Assembly (NCBI GenBank): GCA_021234155.1
Contig: JAJEKV010000010.1
Coordinates: 23,152,833 to 23,216,832, forward strand
Direction of reading: 5' to 3'
Source: Isoetes taiwanensis
Taxonomy: Eukaryota > Streptophyta > Lycopodiopsida > Isoetales > Isoetaceae
DNA: 64,000 nucleotides
The first letter of the stretch is position 1; each line of letters starts with the position of its first letter. Below are positions 46,257-58,852 of the stretch, piece by piece. The notes beneath the pieces were generated by a model. It ran no database searches, was not told where the DNA came from, and worked only from the letters and a program-made list of their open reading frames with translations. The position numbers were made by a program, and so were the translations under genes.

Positions 46257-46464
46257 ATGAAGGCCAATATAGTGCGAGTAGGATTAAGGGCATCAAGACA
46301 GCATGCAGCAGAAATTAGGTTGCCTCCTGCAGAGGTCAACTGGGAAACGCGAGACAAAACCAAGTTTTTCTTTTTAGGTGCGGCTCTTTTCCCAGGAGTT
46401 TAAGGCATGCTCTATCCTTCAGTAGTACTTACTCAACAGGAGGTATATCCAGGCAAGATTTCTT
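46257..46464 (+). pseudogene. Mitochondrial carrier (SLC25-type) first-exon fragment
   Basis: From the ATG at 46257 the frame reads MKANIVRVGLRASRQHAAEI and then VNWETRDKTKFFFLGAALF, followed by GV-stop-GMLYPSVVL. This closely matches the first membrane segment of plant carriers of the At5g15640/SLC25A44 kind (D-K-T-K-F-F--GA-LF-G-S--LYP--V-KTR). The TAA at 46401-46403 stands where a serine (TCA) is expected, so one base change broke it. The KTR signature is already degraded to T-QQ. The rest of the gene is absent; it appears captured by the Helitron candidate. Confidence 0.55.
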
Positions 46465-46643
46465 GCACACAGTTAGGATTAAACGTGCTACGGCATGAAG
46501 GAAATGCAGGTCCTTGATTGCCAGTCTCACAGAAAGCCTACTTTCTCAAGAACCCTAGCAAATCTCAGTTCTGACGGTGGCTGGAAAGTCTATCACAAAA
46601 CAACTACCTCCTTCCGACAGATCTGAATGGGCAAGTAAGTCTT

Positions 46644-47330
46644 ATGTTCTTATGTTGGCTTTTGTTCAAGGCCTCAAATATTCTTAACCTCTTATATGTT
46701 GTCTTCAATCCAACTTTATCTGGCCCATGTTCCATGCCAGTTGGGTTCGATGCACAGGGCCGACCTAAAACTTTCCATGCTTCAACATTCCTCCCAGTAG
46801 TACGAGGTGCACACTCCAGATTGACCTTCAACAGCTTCAACAGCTTCGGCCTTCGCATCTATCACGGCAAGCAGCAGTTAGTATGGGGCTCCTGCACCCT
46901 TTTGTCTTACATTCTTATTTAGTGGATCTTATGCACAGTGGCCTTCAAAAATCATATGGTAGAATAGAAGAAATCATATAACGGTATAGAAGATGACGTT
47001 GGCCGTTTTGCTATGTGATGGGATTTTGACATATGTGACAGCCTTTTTATCTCATGTTCATAGCAGAATATATTTCCTGAGTTTAAATGAGCTTATATAG
47101 CAGATATGGTGACATTGTTGCATCTAGATGTGAAGCGACCATGTTATGTGGCAGTCAGGATGTACATGCGCGGTACTGCTAGGGGAGCTTTTTGCTTTGT
47201 GCCCGTGAGTGATCGCCCACCAAAGAAATATGGATGGTACTACTATCAAGGCAAGACCAAGAGATGATGTTCAAAACAAGATGTTAATTGATGTTATTGA
47301 TTCTCCAAATTGAGTTTTGTAGAGCAGAGA
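46644..47330 (+). other. Gene-like fragments of unknown origin in the Helitron candidate
   Basis: Two stretches have protein-like composition without a recognised family. About 46680-46860 reads LYVVFNPTLSGPCSMPVGFD, and about 47110-47260 reads MYMRGTARGAFCFVPVSDRP. Both are on the plus strand, as expected for captured exons, but no homology can be claimed. Confidence 0.25.
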
Positions 47331-47730
47331 AAGAGGGTTAGTTTTTGAAGCATTTAAGCCTCTCAATCAAGCCGGACTTTATTCGACATCAACATGATAA
47401 ACTCTCTCTCGCAAATTATGGAACCGTTGAGGCACATGATCTTTCTCTCAGAATGGTTGAGCAAGGGTATGGTTCGCATGTTCCATGGATTTTGTAATGA
47501 CAATGATTCAATCCGCATGTTATTGATTCTCCAGCTGAGTTTTGTAGAGCAGGAGAAAGAGGGTTAGCTTTTGAAGCATTTAAATCTCTCAATGCAGTTG
47601 GACTCTATTCTGACATCTTGATAAACTCTCTCTGCAAAATATGACGTCGTCATGATAAATTCTCTCTGCAAAATATGGAACTGATAAGGCACATAATCTT
47701 TCTCTGTAAATGGTTGAGATTCGCACGTTC
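47330..47730 (+). repeat. Diverged tandem repeat with PPR-like coding potential
   Basis: Two roughly 190-bp diverged copies (starting near 47300 and 47520) share GGGTTAG..TTTGAAGCATTTAA and the following text. One frame reads ERGLAFEAFKSLNAVGLYSD and then INSLCK, reminiscent of a pentatricopeptide repeat. Evidence for PPR origin is weak. Confidence 0.3.
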
Positions 47731-47832
47731 AATGGATTTTTAAAGACAATGATTTTAATAAGATCTACTGTGGTGTGGTGCAATGGATTTTTAAAGACAA
47801 TGATTTTAATAAGATCTACTGTGGTGTGGTGA
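47731..47832. repeat. 51-bp perfect tandem duplication
   Basis: AATGGATTTTTAAAGACAAT and the following 31 bases occur twice in a row (47731-47781 and 47782-47832). Confidence 0.95.
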
Positions 47833-48984
47833 AATGGATGTATTCCTAAATGTACCTTGCATATGAAGAAGTTTAAAACATGTACTCTTTTGGGCAATAT
47901 CATATATGGTGCAATAACAGAAAACAATTTCTGTTTGGCAATATAACATTGATGTGTGTCAACTGATATTTGTTATTAAAAAACACAAGTACAGCTGGCA
48001 GTTGAAGTTAAATGGGACATGTCCATTACTTATTCTAAGGAAAAAAGGTTGTATTATATAATAACAACTTACTGCGCCTTCATTATTCTACTGCACCTTT
48101 TGGCAAGCACCTTTTGGCATGGTAATAAGTTTGCAAGGCAGTAAGGTAATAAGTTTGCAAGGTATAAGGCTAAGGCTGGATTGATTCTTGGAAATGAGGC
48201 TTCAAATGCCAGATGCGTCTGAGCCGAAGTTCTTAGCGATGCTTAGCAACCAAGCTAGATTTATAAGAAACTAGCAACTAATTTCTCTTACAATTTCCTC
48301 ACTCATAATTCAAGGCTGTGATATAACTGGTTCCACTCTTTTTTGGAACCCAATTAACACACACAAACAACTATTAGGTGTCTAACACGTATTATTCTCT
48401 TGAAAGCCCCATGGAATATCTGTTACATAACATAGATATCCATAGGGCTGATATATATAATTATTCCCTCTGTCTTGAATATAGACAATTGCCTATGCCC
48501 TATATTAGGGCAAAGGCGTTGAAACATGCCCCTACATAAATCAAAAATCAATATTGACACACAATCTATGTATGCTGCAACGTGCAACTGCTATCCCCTA
48601 CACGATCATGCCGCATATTCCATATCGGATTTTCTCAGAATGACCAAATTTAAAAGAAATTCCCTATTTCTCATATTTTTTTTCAAGAAATGTTTGATTG
48701 TGCGTGTCTTCAATGAAAGTGATCCAATGGTCAAAACTTGATGTTGCAAAATGCTCAAGATTCCACGCTAGGCTTAAGGTTTAGATTTGTTGCAGTTTTA
48801 AGTGTGTGCGATGTAGACAGTAGATGCATGCGTGTGTATTATCTACATGTTTCTAAGTAAAACCCAACAATTCATGCGTGTGTCTCAACGTTGAGCATCG
48901 TTATTACTGCATACTTTTCTCATTGCAGCCAAAATATCTACAGGCTTCCAACTTATGCCCAGCAACGCTGGGCACCGTTACTAG

Positions 48985-49810
48985 TGATCCTAATAACCGC
49001 ATTGAAGTTGTGCTCAATATTGCATGTAGCAGCTAGTCGAACCTTATTAACTCAGCGTAGCATGTCTGGATCTGATCATACATCAGAGAGCTCTGAAGAA
49101 TGTGACATTCATCTTCAATTGCTCCCACTTGGTATTAGCATTGCCAAAGCTTGTCTTAGCGTGGCTCTCCAATCCATCTATCTTCTGCACCTGTGCAAAT
49201 CGAGACAATGCGTCTGCGCATTTTCATGGGCAAATGGGTATGCAAGTAGTGGTGCAAGCCCCATTCCAGTCTGGGGTGTATGTGGTGCTAGAAATGTTCT
49301 TTCTTGACTTGTTTACGGGTCTCGATATCCCAAAGATTGCTGAGGAAGAAAGCGTCAAGGTACTACCTCAAGCTATGACAATCTGCTTTTGTTTGCACCT
49401 GTATGCACCTCTGATCCTGCACATTCCATCTGGCTAGCCATTGAACTATCTTTTCCTTATAGTAGGCCTTGAGGCATTATGGTGCCATTGCCACGGTATA
49501 AGCCTAGTTGAGGAGACGGGCGTCGTCATTGACCACCTTTTTGAAGTAGACAATGTGGCGATCAAGGGCTGCTCTCTAAAGAGGCAAGAACTCTATCTCA
49601 TGCAGCAGGATTTGATATGAGACAGTGCATTTCACTGCCATTGCCCATGTTAAGACGGCCTTTTGTACGTATTCCAAGTTGGTTTAGGTAGCAAGGGATA
49701 TTAACGGGCTCCAGACTTTGACCATGTACAGAAGAACGGGCTCCACTAAGACCCTAAATAGGTACGACAACAACCCGCCGTATATATCGAAGTACCTTTC
49801 CCATCCAACA
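48985..49810 (-). pseudogene. Degenerate LINE reverse transcriptase C-terminus
   Basis: The minus strand reads, in broken frames, VLLYMVKVWSPLI, TNLEYVQKAVLTWAMAVKCT, ARLLN, then GAIEDECHIL near 49100. This is the order of the thumb and cysteine/histidine-containing tail of non-LTR elements (typically LLYG--W ... L---Q---LR ... C--G--ED--H-L--C). Stops and frameshifts are numerous. It differs from the zf-RVT type LINE at 11696-13494. Confidence 0.5.
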
Positions 49811-50359
49811 ACAACCTGTCGCATGGGCCCTAGGTGGCATGGCATCCCTTGCATTAGTGGCACCTTTGATTATGTTTCCATTAGTTTCTGACGCTCTATC
49901 TATTTACTGTGATTTTTTATGCTTTTTTGTTGACAATTCATAAATTTTGCATATGTAAGCTTTTGGACCTACATTTTTGCTTGCTGATCTCCCACATCAA
50001 TAGCCATGTCAAGTAAAAGTTTCAGGGAATTTGGCTAACAATAAGTGGCTGATGTTTTGCAATTAGCTTCATTCTGATGGTTTTTTGCACGTATAAGTGG
50101 AGTTCTTGCTTAATTGCACTTAATCATGACCAGAAAGTCCCAGATCAGCCTTATTTGTGCCAAGAAACACGAATATGCAAGAAAGAACAAACTGAAATGA
50201 TGACTTTGGCAAGAACACTGAAACATGGGATGTTTGGAAAGCGGATTTGCTATTAGAGAATGACATGACATTCTAGTATGAAGACATGTGATAATAGACG
50301 TATAGGACATATAATGGGTGTATAGAACATATAGCGGTTCACAAATACATCAAATACAT

Positions 50360-51080
50360 CAAATGGTGGCTCTTACCTGGGCTCAGACTCAAGGAGGAGT
50401 CAATTGATGGCGGGGGGTCTCCAGATAGATCATACCGAGTTATGGCAATGACTTAGGTTGGCAATATACAATGGCTACTTGACCACTCCATCCACCCGTG
50501 TTTGTATTGCAAGTAGGCTAAATCAGGCTCTGTGATGATTGTAACTTGGCGGAGATGTAGTCTTATGGTATCACTCAACGAGACTACTCTGGGTTGCATC
50601 TCCCTGGTCCTATGAGGTAGGAGGGTTGTATCTCCCCTCCTGAAGTATAGTGGCTCCATGGGCGGCTAGAGGATCATGGCAACACACGTCCTTACCCAAT
50701 TGAACTTCCCAAAATAAGAGCTGGACAGACTTCTGCAACTCTTGAGAGTCAGGGCAGCACCATTGACACAAAAAATATTGGACCCATACCTTGCCCACAT
50801 GAAGTGACTGGCTATAAGCCTAGCCTGCAATGGGACCTAGTAGCCATGCTCAACAAAGTCCTCCCTCCATTACCACTGACCCATAGCATCCATAGCCCGG
50901 TGCGCTCTATGCACAAGCCGCATATAATGGGAACTAATGGGTCTAAACTAGGAGGATAAAAAATAATGGCTATACCCCCCTTCCAAATACACAAGAGGTG
51001 CAAACAATCAACATCATATATCAATAAAATTTGATAGATAATAACGTGAATAACATCTAATCCTAACCACATGCATCAAA
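50360..51080 (-). repeat. Diverged relic of the third-family LTR
   Basis: Recognisably similar to 14670-15400, with GGGCTCAGACTCAAGG, CCACTCCATCC, GGGTTGCATCTCCC and GACCCATACCT in the same order and spacing. Divergence is large, so this is an old copy, now inside the CACTA element. Confidence 0.6.
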
Positions 51081-51779
51081 CTTACATTTAAAGTCCATTG
51101 ATCAGGGTTCATAATCAAAAATGGTTCTACTAGAAGTACGCCTACTAACTCATCAGGAATGCTAACTTCCAAATGAATTAGCAAAGAATATACTCAAAAT
51201 ACTTGCTCCCGGTCTCCATCGCTTGCAGGCATTTTGGAATAGATGATCCTCCCTCTGATTCGCGTACGCTCCTGGGCTGTCGTTTCAACTTATGCTATCA
51301 AAGACGATCCTTGAATCGGAGCCGTGAGCGTGAACTGGGATAAGAAGCTGGTGGAGCCAAAAGTGGCCTAGGTTTAGGGGTTTGGACTTTTATGTGTTAG
51401 GGTTCACATGAAAGGCCACTTGGCTCCGACAGGATATGTCCATGTGGTGGGTTACCTGTAGGATGAAGCCAAATGTGGCCTAGAATATACCTATTTATAT
51501 TGTATATTCTAGGGGAATGTCATAGATGATGAGGTGGATGACATTGAGCATGATATCAAAGACCAATTCAATGCTTCATGACAATATGTAGCACAATAAC
51601 AGGGGGTTACTTTTAGATTTTTATACGTTTTTTCACATGGTTTTTCTATGATTTCGTTGTTGTATTCATTGAGGTGTACTAAATAGTATTTCTAGAGTGC
51701 ACCATTTATGGGCCGTTGATTTTCGTTGGTGGGAACAATTCGAGGGTTGTTGTCTTTCTCTGCATGTGTTTGTGCATGA

Positions 51780-51950
51780 ACACTGCGCATGTGTATGCAT
51801 GTGCACATGCATGTGTGTGCATGTGCATGTGTATTGTGCATGTGCAAGTGCAAGTGCAAGTGCAAGTGCAAGTGCAAGTGCAAGTGCAAGTGCATGTGCA
51901 TGTGCATGTGTGCATGTATGTGCATGTGTGCATATGCATGTGTACTTGCC
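51780..51950. repeat. (CAAGTG)n and (CATGTG)n microsatellite
   Basis: Eight or more perfect CAAGTG units (51845-51895) flanked by CATGTG variants. Open frames across it encode Cys-Lys or Ala-Ser dipeptide runs and are artefacts of the repeat. Confidence 0.95.
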
Positions 51951-52619
51951 CTCTTGGATTCTTATTGCCGGAGTGGATTTTACTACCACGAGATGGATTT
52001 TTTGCTCACACTTACAAAGGTATTTGTTTTTTAATGTTTCTTCAGTTAGCATAATGTTTTTTTTGGTTTCCTGATTCTACAATGTAGTGCTGCAAAACCC
52101 CTTTTGTTTCCTTCCTAAAATTTGCTGCAGATTCAAGTTTAGGCCCTCTGTTTGCTTCCAACTCTTGGATATTCCTGGCTGCCGGATTGTTCATAGTAGC
52201 CAGCCTTTAGCTTCAATCAACAAATGGATTTTTATGCACACAACAGGCGAATTATTCTACGCCCTTTTCCATGTCACGTAGATCAGTCAAACAGTGGCCA
52301 CAAGAATCAAACCGTAAGGTGAATCATGCATTACCTTTAAGCTAGAGATGGAGCATCCAAAATCATATGGATTGATAAACAATGGTGTCATTGTGAAAGA
52401 GAAATAGTTGTAGCGGAAGTAACAATATGTAGCATAATAACAGGGGGTTTTCTTTGTGTTGCAAACTTTATGACTTTCAGAATAAGGGATCAATCTGCTC
52501 TATCTTTATGGTAAATTTTACTTATGTTCTATTTGTTTTATTGTGATCAAATTCAAAAGCTACAGGTGATGAAAGCCTCAAATGAATTCTAGTTTTTTCT
52601 GGTTTGAATTCTAAAGTTT

Positions 52620-53260
52620 TTGTCACACCGGGGGGCGTCCCTAAGGCCCCGAAGGGGCCAAAAAAATTTTTTTGCAACACAAACCATTAACATCCAACAT
52701 ATAAAAATTAAATCCCCCAACACATAACAACCAACACATAACAACCATTGACATTAACAATCAACACATAACTACCATTGACATTAATTAACACAACCAT
52801 TGGGTCCAACACATTTAAATTAAAATCCCCCTTAAACCCCCTTTGGTTTGGGTGCATATTCACACGGGGGGTGACGTAGGGCAGCGAGAGCCTTCATAAT
52901 TGTATTTTGCACGTACGAAATCAACACCATATAGTATTCTGCTTGAAATCTTATAGTATTTTGCGAATCTTGTTATACAGTATAGCAAATTTTGTATTTG
53001 CATACCCCACAAACGAGGAACTTTATGTACGGTATAGATTAAGGAATAAGGGGCGAATATGCCTTGTTGCATATTTTGTAAAAGTTTGCTCTAAATTGTT
53101 TTCCTTGCAATTTCATTAGCTATATATAGCTACATGCATGCATTCATTAGCTACATGCATACGTACATAAATATTGGATATAATGTTTATGCAATATTTA
53201 TATTGTTATTTATGCGTTAAAAACCATGCCAGTCTAAGAGAATACCATAAAATATCTATT
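52620..53260. other. AAC/ATT-rich stretch in the CACTA right arm
   Basis: Contains repeated AACAACCATTGACATTAACA-type units (about 52720-52800) and two CACACCGGGGGG-like strings in direct orientation (52623 and 52861). No gene. Confidence 0.4.
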
Positions 53261-53783
53261 TGCAAAGTTGTTTCCTTCATACTAGCTAGTGGCACTTTTG
53301 TGTCAAATGTAGCCCCTTTTGCGTCAAGACATCCATGTATTTCTGCTTCACAATGTCACTGGAGAATTGATGTAAAATTGTCAATATATTTGACACTATA
53401 AAATGACACAAATATTTTATAAAAGGTGACAAAAAGCTATTACAAAGTGTGACACAGATGCATAACAAAATTGACTCAAAACTTTAGAACTAACGATGGT
53501 ATGGTAGACATAATTATGTTTCTAGAATAGACTTTAATTATGTCACGATCTTTCAGGAATACATGACGCAATCATCATTACAAAAGGTAACAAAAAAGCA
53601 CCAAGAATTTGACACAAGTATGTCACAAACATGACACTGCTATTGATACAACTATATTGACATAAGTTCTGACGCAATTGAATTGATTTGTGTCATTTTC
53701 AAGCTTCTGACACAAATTTGACAAACCTTAAAAGGTAGTGACGCAGGGTTTGACGCAAAATTCCCTATCCTCTTGTAGTGATA

Positions 53784-56608
53784 AAGGCATTGGTTCAATA
53801 CGACAAGGAGATGGAGAATGGGAAAGGGTATACCATTCCTCTAATTTATAGCAAACAGTCATTAAATATGATAGGGAAAGGAGACTATATCGTATATAGG
53901 CAAATGATAAAGTTTCTGCAGGGAAATCCCAATTTTGTGGTTGCTTAGAATAGATATCCCTTATCCTTATTATTATTTTTGTTTACGCTCGTAATGAGTA
54001 AATCTCCACTGTTTCTTCTTCATACATATTTGCAGTTAGTGAAATTAATTGTATGTGTCTGTTCTCAATTCGCTTTATTAGTGGAACTGTTTGGCTTGGG
54101 TTAAAGAATATCTTTCTTGTATGCAGGCCATAAAAATGATTTTGCATGCCGCATTTCATACAGTTAATCTCTTAAAAGACCTGGAGGGAAAATGAGAGTT
54201 GGAAGGGTGAAGTAACATGGTATGTTCTGCATGTAGCATGGTTAAATATGCTATTTGCATTGTGATTGTATTGTTGGGCAAGTTTCTGGGGTCATGTTTT
54301 GTTGTCCTCCAGTAGATTTCTTGCATTCTTGTCTATTTAAGCTATTCGCCTGTATGTGCATGTATTTAATGATAATGTACAGTTGATCATGTCATGCGGT
54401 TGCTGCAGTAACTGAATTGCCTCTGCTCTACACAAATTTACCTTGTGTATCCTTTACGCAAGCCACAGGTAAGCAGGTGCCAAAAATATTCTACATCCAG
54501 GCCTTGCTAACATTGGAGGATCATCTTTTGTTCATTTCTATATTGAGTTGGGGTGTAAATTTTGTCAAACTCAGAGTAAACAAACGGAAAGGCATGAGCT
54601 TTTAGCCGAGCGTGAGATTACATAGGGAGGCACATCAGAGATTGTGCCAGCATTTTTGTAGTGAATAGAAAGTTGTATCCAAAGATTTTATGGAATAATT
54701 GTGTAATGAATGCCAATTCATACCTTCCTTTTTGTTATAGTTCAGGAAATTTCTACCATAGTTAGCTGCATCTCCTTTTTGTGTCAGCCCCATTACTGAG
54801 GCCAGCTCATAAGAATTTTCCAGCGTTCAGAGCATGCCAGAAACTTAAGGTACGACGGCTTGTTTGGGCTTATGTTATTTTATGGTGGATATACAACAAT
54901 AGTGATGATGTTGCAAGATACAATGCACTATCCTTTTTGCTTTTAGCTCCATGTCACCAAGAGGCTTTTTACACGACAGTCTCAAATATGGCTGTATCAT
55001 TGTGGTAAAGAAGCATTTTAGGTTCATGTCACCCGTAAGACTTGTCAAAAAAAAAAAAAGGGGGCAATTTACGTTGCTAAAATAAAGACGTCCTATATAT
55101 AATATACGTCATGCCTTTTAAAAACAAAAAAGGAAAAAAAATTCTATACAGGTCGCCCCCGCTTTGTCTTTCTACGACAAGGCTATTCAAACATCATCAT
55201 CATATCTAAGAACATGGCTCAGCCTTTAAAATAAAAAGAAAAAAAAAACAGTTCTACATTCAAAGTCAGACATAATACTTAAAAGTAGATATGCTTATGC
55301 AAGAGTATCTTGATGATGTTTTAGCTTTGAGATCAATTTCTGCTTTTGTACTGTGCCAAAAGTATGCTTCTGCCAAGTGACTAACTGAAACTACCTTCAC
55401 AAATTGATGCAAAATGCCTGATTCTTCCAAGCCTGTATAAGACACTCTATCTACCTTATTTCCTCACTCTAGTCACATATAACAGCGATTGTGAATTAAG
55501 CTTGGCATAACAGATTATGAATTCATAGAATACATGTTGTATGCCATAGTAGAGCCTAAGTTTATGAAGCATAATATACATTATCCAACAATTTGAGGAC
55601 TGTCGTATATCTACCAGGGATCAGGGCATGGCCAGTAAACCACCACAAAATGGATTGTACAGAACATTACAGAAAAAGCAGAAGAATACTCTTTAGAAAC
55701 AAGACTTGCTCTTTCCATCTCCAGTAATAATTGTCTGTTATGATGCTTCCAATGCATGCTACACAGGAGAACGGAAGATGGTTGGAGGAAATGATAGTTG
55801 TGGCATGAACAATCAAAGTGTATATTATGCAGTAACAAATTTGTAGTCCATAAGGGAAAGGCTTATAATTGTTGTAGATGATTGCATGTTTTTCTAAAAA
55901 TCCTCTTGAAGAATTCCAAAAATTCAGGTTCTAGGAGAGAAGTCTTTGGGTCTTTAAGCCAGAAGTTTGTGCAGCTGTTCTTTGTTTCTGAAGTATACAA
56001 AATAAGAAAATGGTAGCTATAGATCTACTATGTTATAATGCATATCTTCATATACTTGCAGACTGAGTTGTTTCATTAGATCATTAGATGAGTCTGCCAG
56101 GTTTCTTTTTTGGTGAATGCGAGGAGTCAAGAAAACTGAAAAGTAAGAAACTTCTAGAACTTTATGACAAAGGAGGCATGTTGCTTCTTTAAGAAATTAA
56201 AATTTTCAGAAATGGAGGTGATGTTTGGATGTCTCAATAACCATAACCCGTCTTCACTTGAAAGAGGTATCTAGAGCAATTAAGTCTATCTTTTCCATTG
56301 CTTGCAGTACTTTGCAAAGCTAACTGCATGGGTTTGCAATGGTGCATGTTTATATCTTCTGGTGAATACAGCAAAGGTGTGGCGTTTGTACGACATTGCA
56401 CTTACCTCTTTACAACTTATAGAAAAGGTAGCAGCAGTTAATTATCTGTTATCTTCTCAAGACTTGCAAGGGCAAACGAAACACCTAGATTGGAGTTTCC
56501 TGCTTACTAATAATAAAAGAGTTAATTTAAGGAAAACAGAATGATCAGGATTGTTAAAACCAGATGTGAGGTATTAGATTGGATTGCTAATCTCTGCATC
56601 GCTTAACA
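53784..56608. other. Intergenic, no recognised gene
   Basis: AT-rich sequence with poly-A and poly-T tracts. The frames at 54417-54605, 54781-55008 and 56302-56544 have no recognised domain and no consistent splice chain. Confidence 0.5.
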
Positions 56609-56812
56609 GAAGAAAATAGGTTAGAAAAATGAGATTGCACTTTTGATTGTTGCGGGCTTAGGATGAAGACGGAACAAAAGAATTTCTTAACTACAGGGGT
56701 TCTTTTCCTTGAAGAAAAGAGGTTAGAAAAATGAGATTGCACTTCTAATTGTTGCGGGCTTAGGATGAAGACGGAACAGAAGAATTTCTTAACTACATGG
56801 AAGCACATACAT
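56609..56812. repeat. 102-bp tandem duplication
   Basis: Two copies of a unit containing TTAGAAAAATGAGATTGCAC and GTTGCGGGCTTAGGATGAAG, offset by 102 bp with few differences. Confidence 0.9.
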
Positions 56813-58560
56813 GTTCTTTTCCTTTAAGATAGATCAGCAAAATAACTTGGACACTGTTAGAAGGATGGGACGGTAGCACAAAAGAAGAACATGCCACCCA
56901 TTAAGCACACCCATTGACTTAAGAACCATAAGAATGAGATGAATGTGGTAAGTTAAGTGCCTATTCAAGAATAAAGCTGGTGAACATATAATAGTAGATC
57001 AAATTAGGGAGGGATCAGGGAAGCATATGACAATCTGAAGAAAATCAACAAAGACAATTAGAGATCTATAAATTGAGCAAAGATATCAGCAAATACAAAC
57101 AAATTTGGAGTTCCCTGGCAATTGGGATTACTGATTTGGCTTCAAGATAAATACAAAGTTCAGATAACTACAAAGTTGTTCCCAAGCACCTAGTATAATC
57201 ATCATCATCAATAGAAAGAGAGATTGTGTTGGCTAAGATAGCAAATAGAGAAAGAAAGCTATGAAAATTGAAAGTTCACCTGCTTATATGAACAGATTCA
57301 CTTGAAGACAGTATTTTCTAAAGATGCAAGATTATACGTGTGCACATTAATCTTTAGAGAAAAGCTATTTGATCCTTGGCATTTCGAATAATTCCAATCC
57401 AGCAAGTAGAATCCTAAGATCTACCTCACCCGACGCAAAGTTGATGCAAAATATCAACTGCCAACTAGCAAATGAAAAACTTCTAAGAGACACTTATGTG
57501 GTGCACTTGTTTTAATTTCCAAGGCATTCTCAGGTCAACTAAAGCATTTTCAGAGCAAGTATTACAATGGAGCCAAGACGGCAAGTACAAAATTATTATA
57601 AAAATTGGCTTGCTTTGTTCCGGCTTGCGCTAAAGCATCCTTTTTAACGAACTATCCAATTCAGCTTAAAAGAAAATGCTTCTGTGCTATTCACAAAAAA
57701 GAACTGCATATAGGAGGAAATGTTATTCACAAAGGACACACTCAAGACTCTTTTAAAACAGGCTTAATGTTGGCACTCCCTTATGATCGTAAGGACTTCC
57801 ATAAGCATAGCAGCCAGTATATGAGCCACAAAGACTGTCTACAAACCAAGAAGCTCTAAAATAAATCACAGATTATTTTGCACATCAGGAGATGAAAAGG
57901 TGAAAAATGGTACAAGCAAGGAAAATTCTTCAGAAGGCTGCAAAAGAAACATGATGGATGCCACAGCCAGGATATATATCCAATGATATATTGAACACTC
58001 CAATGAATGAATTGACTTCAAAAAAGATATATCACAGTAAATCAAGGAAGATGTCTACCTGTTATGAAAATACGAGGCATCTTCAGCAAGCCAAATGGTA
58101 AGGCAGAATCGAACTGGCTACCAGAAAGCCAGATATAAAATGGAGATGGATGAAACGGCCTGGCCTTCTTCCAAATTCCATCGTCCTAAGATTTAGGTCG
58201 GTGAGTGCCAGATTTAGGCCCGCCATGCACATCGCTGGATCCGCACACTTAAATCCATGGCAATAGAGCTTAGAAACATGCCGAGATCCAAAAGCCCAAG
58301 GCATAAAAAAAACGAAGCAGGAGCATGCAGAGGATTTGCCAAGATGATCGCTATAGCCGAAGCTCGCCTTCTGCAAGGCGGTCCGATCCGAGAGGGCGAG
58401 AAAGGGCAAAAATAGAAAAAACAGAGGCCCGATGCAAGGGGAGGTTATTCCGTGACGTTCTGCATCTCCGTGCTAGTTTTGGCCGCTTTTCTAATTTTCT
58501 TGGCCATAGATTTGTAAAAATAAAAATCTAACGGTGAAAATTAAAGCCATATCAGTTTTT
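56813..58560. other. Intergenic upstream of the RSRC2-like gene
   Basis: No gene recognised. A minus-strand 108-residue frame at 58083-58409 could be a divergent first exon, but I cannot support it. Confidence 0.4.
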
Positions 58561-58852
58561 GATGAGGTGGAGCTGCTACGTGGATAGGCTAGAATTGCAA
58601 GGAAGGTGGCGTGCTAAAAAAATTCTAAATATTTTTTTGGCAAACCAGAAAATCCTAAATTAATAAAATTGGTAACATTGAAATTGTTTCACTTCTCGCA
58701 GCCAGCCAGCTGACTTGGCGGCGCCGCTCAAGTGAGCTGGCGGCCGCCAGAAAATTTTCTCCTCGCGAAAATTCCATAATTCCCCACTCTCAATTTTATT
58801 TTTGTTATTATAGACTGACGAAGAGAGTGTGGAGTTTGTTAGGGTTTTGGCG
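58561..58852 (+). promoter_or_regulatory. 5' flank and leader of the RSRC2-like gene
   Basis: A GC-rich patch (about 58690-58760, with GGCGGCGCCGC and GGCGGCCGCC) interrupts AT-rich surroundings just before the start codon. A TTTTCGCG-like E2F motif on the minus strand lies near 58770. No clear TATA box. Typical of a broadly expressed gene; the transcription start is not determinable by eye. Confidence 0.35.

Larger units (their letters stand above)
46058..48984 (+). mobile_element. Helitron candidate (2.9 kb) with captured gene sequence
   Basis: The 3' end is clear: hairpin GCCCAGC-AAC-GCTGGGC (48957-48973), seven bases, CTAG (48981-48984), then T. The proposed 5' end is A|TCTTATATTATAATG at 46057/46058, which fits the plant Helitron 5' pattern, but other starts are possible. 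No Rep/helicase frame is seen, so it would be non-autonomous. It lies inside the CACTA element. Confidence 0.5.
41646..53783. mobile_element. CACTA-type DNA transposon (12.1 kb, non-autonomous), target duplication ATA
   Basis: The left end CACTACAACACAATAGGG (41649) and the reverse complement of the right end, CACTACAAGAGGATAGGG (ending 53780), are terminal inverted repeats starting CACTA. ATA is duplicated at 41646-41648 and 53781-53783, the 3-bp size typical of CACTA elements. Both subterminal regions are crowded with GCGTCA/TGACGC and TGTCA/TGACA motifs in both orientations, as expected for transposase binding. I see no transposase frame in the interior. It holds host gene fragments and nested elements instead. 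Confidence 0.8.

Noticed and set aside
46644-46922. Possible amidase fragment (string SGPCSMPVGFDAQGRP)
   Set aside because: Only a short glycine/proline-rich resemblance; the serine-lysine catalytic motifs are absent.
48891-49307. 138-residue plus-strand frame spanning the Helitron 3' end
   Set aside because: It crosses the Helitron boundary and is antisense to the LINE relic; a chance open frame.
51840-51900. Regular short repeats that could suggest a CRISPR array
   Set aside because: The units are contiguous hexanucleotides without spacers, in a eukaryotic genome.
51666-52074. Long overlapping open frames on both strands with Ala/Leu, Cys/Lys or His/Met runs
   Set aside because: They are translations of the (CAAGTG)n/(CATGTG)n microsatellite, not genes.
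52623-52880. Two CACACCGGGGGG-like strings as transposon ends
   Set aside because: They are in direct, not inverted, orientation and no target duplication flanks them.
58083-58409. 108-residue minus-strand frame as a divergent gene next to the RSRC2-like gene
   Set aside because: No recognisable domain, and no convincing splice sites or downstream exons.
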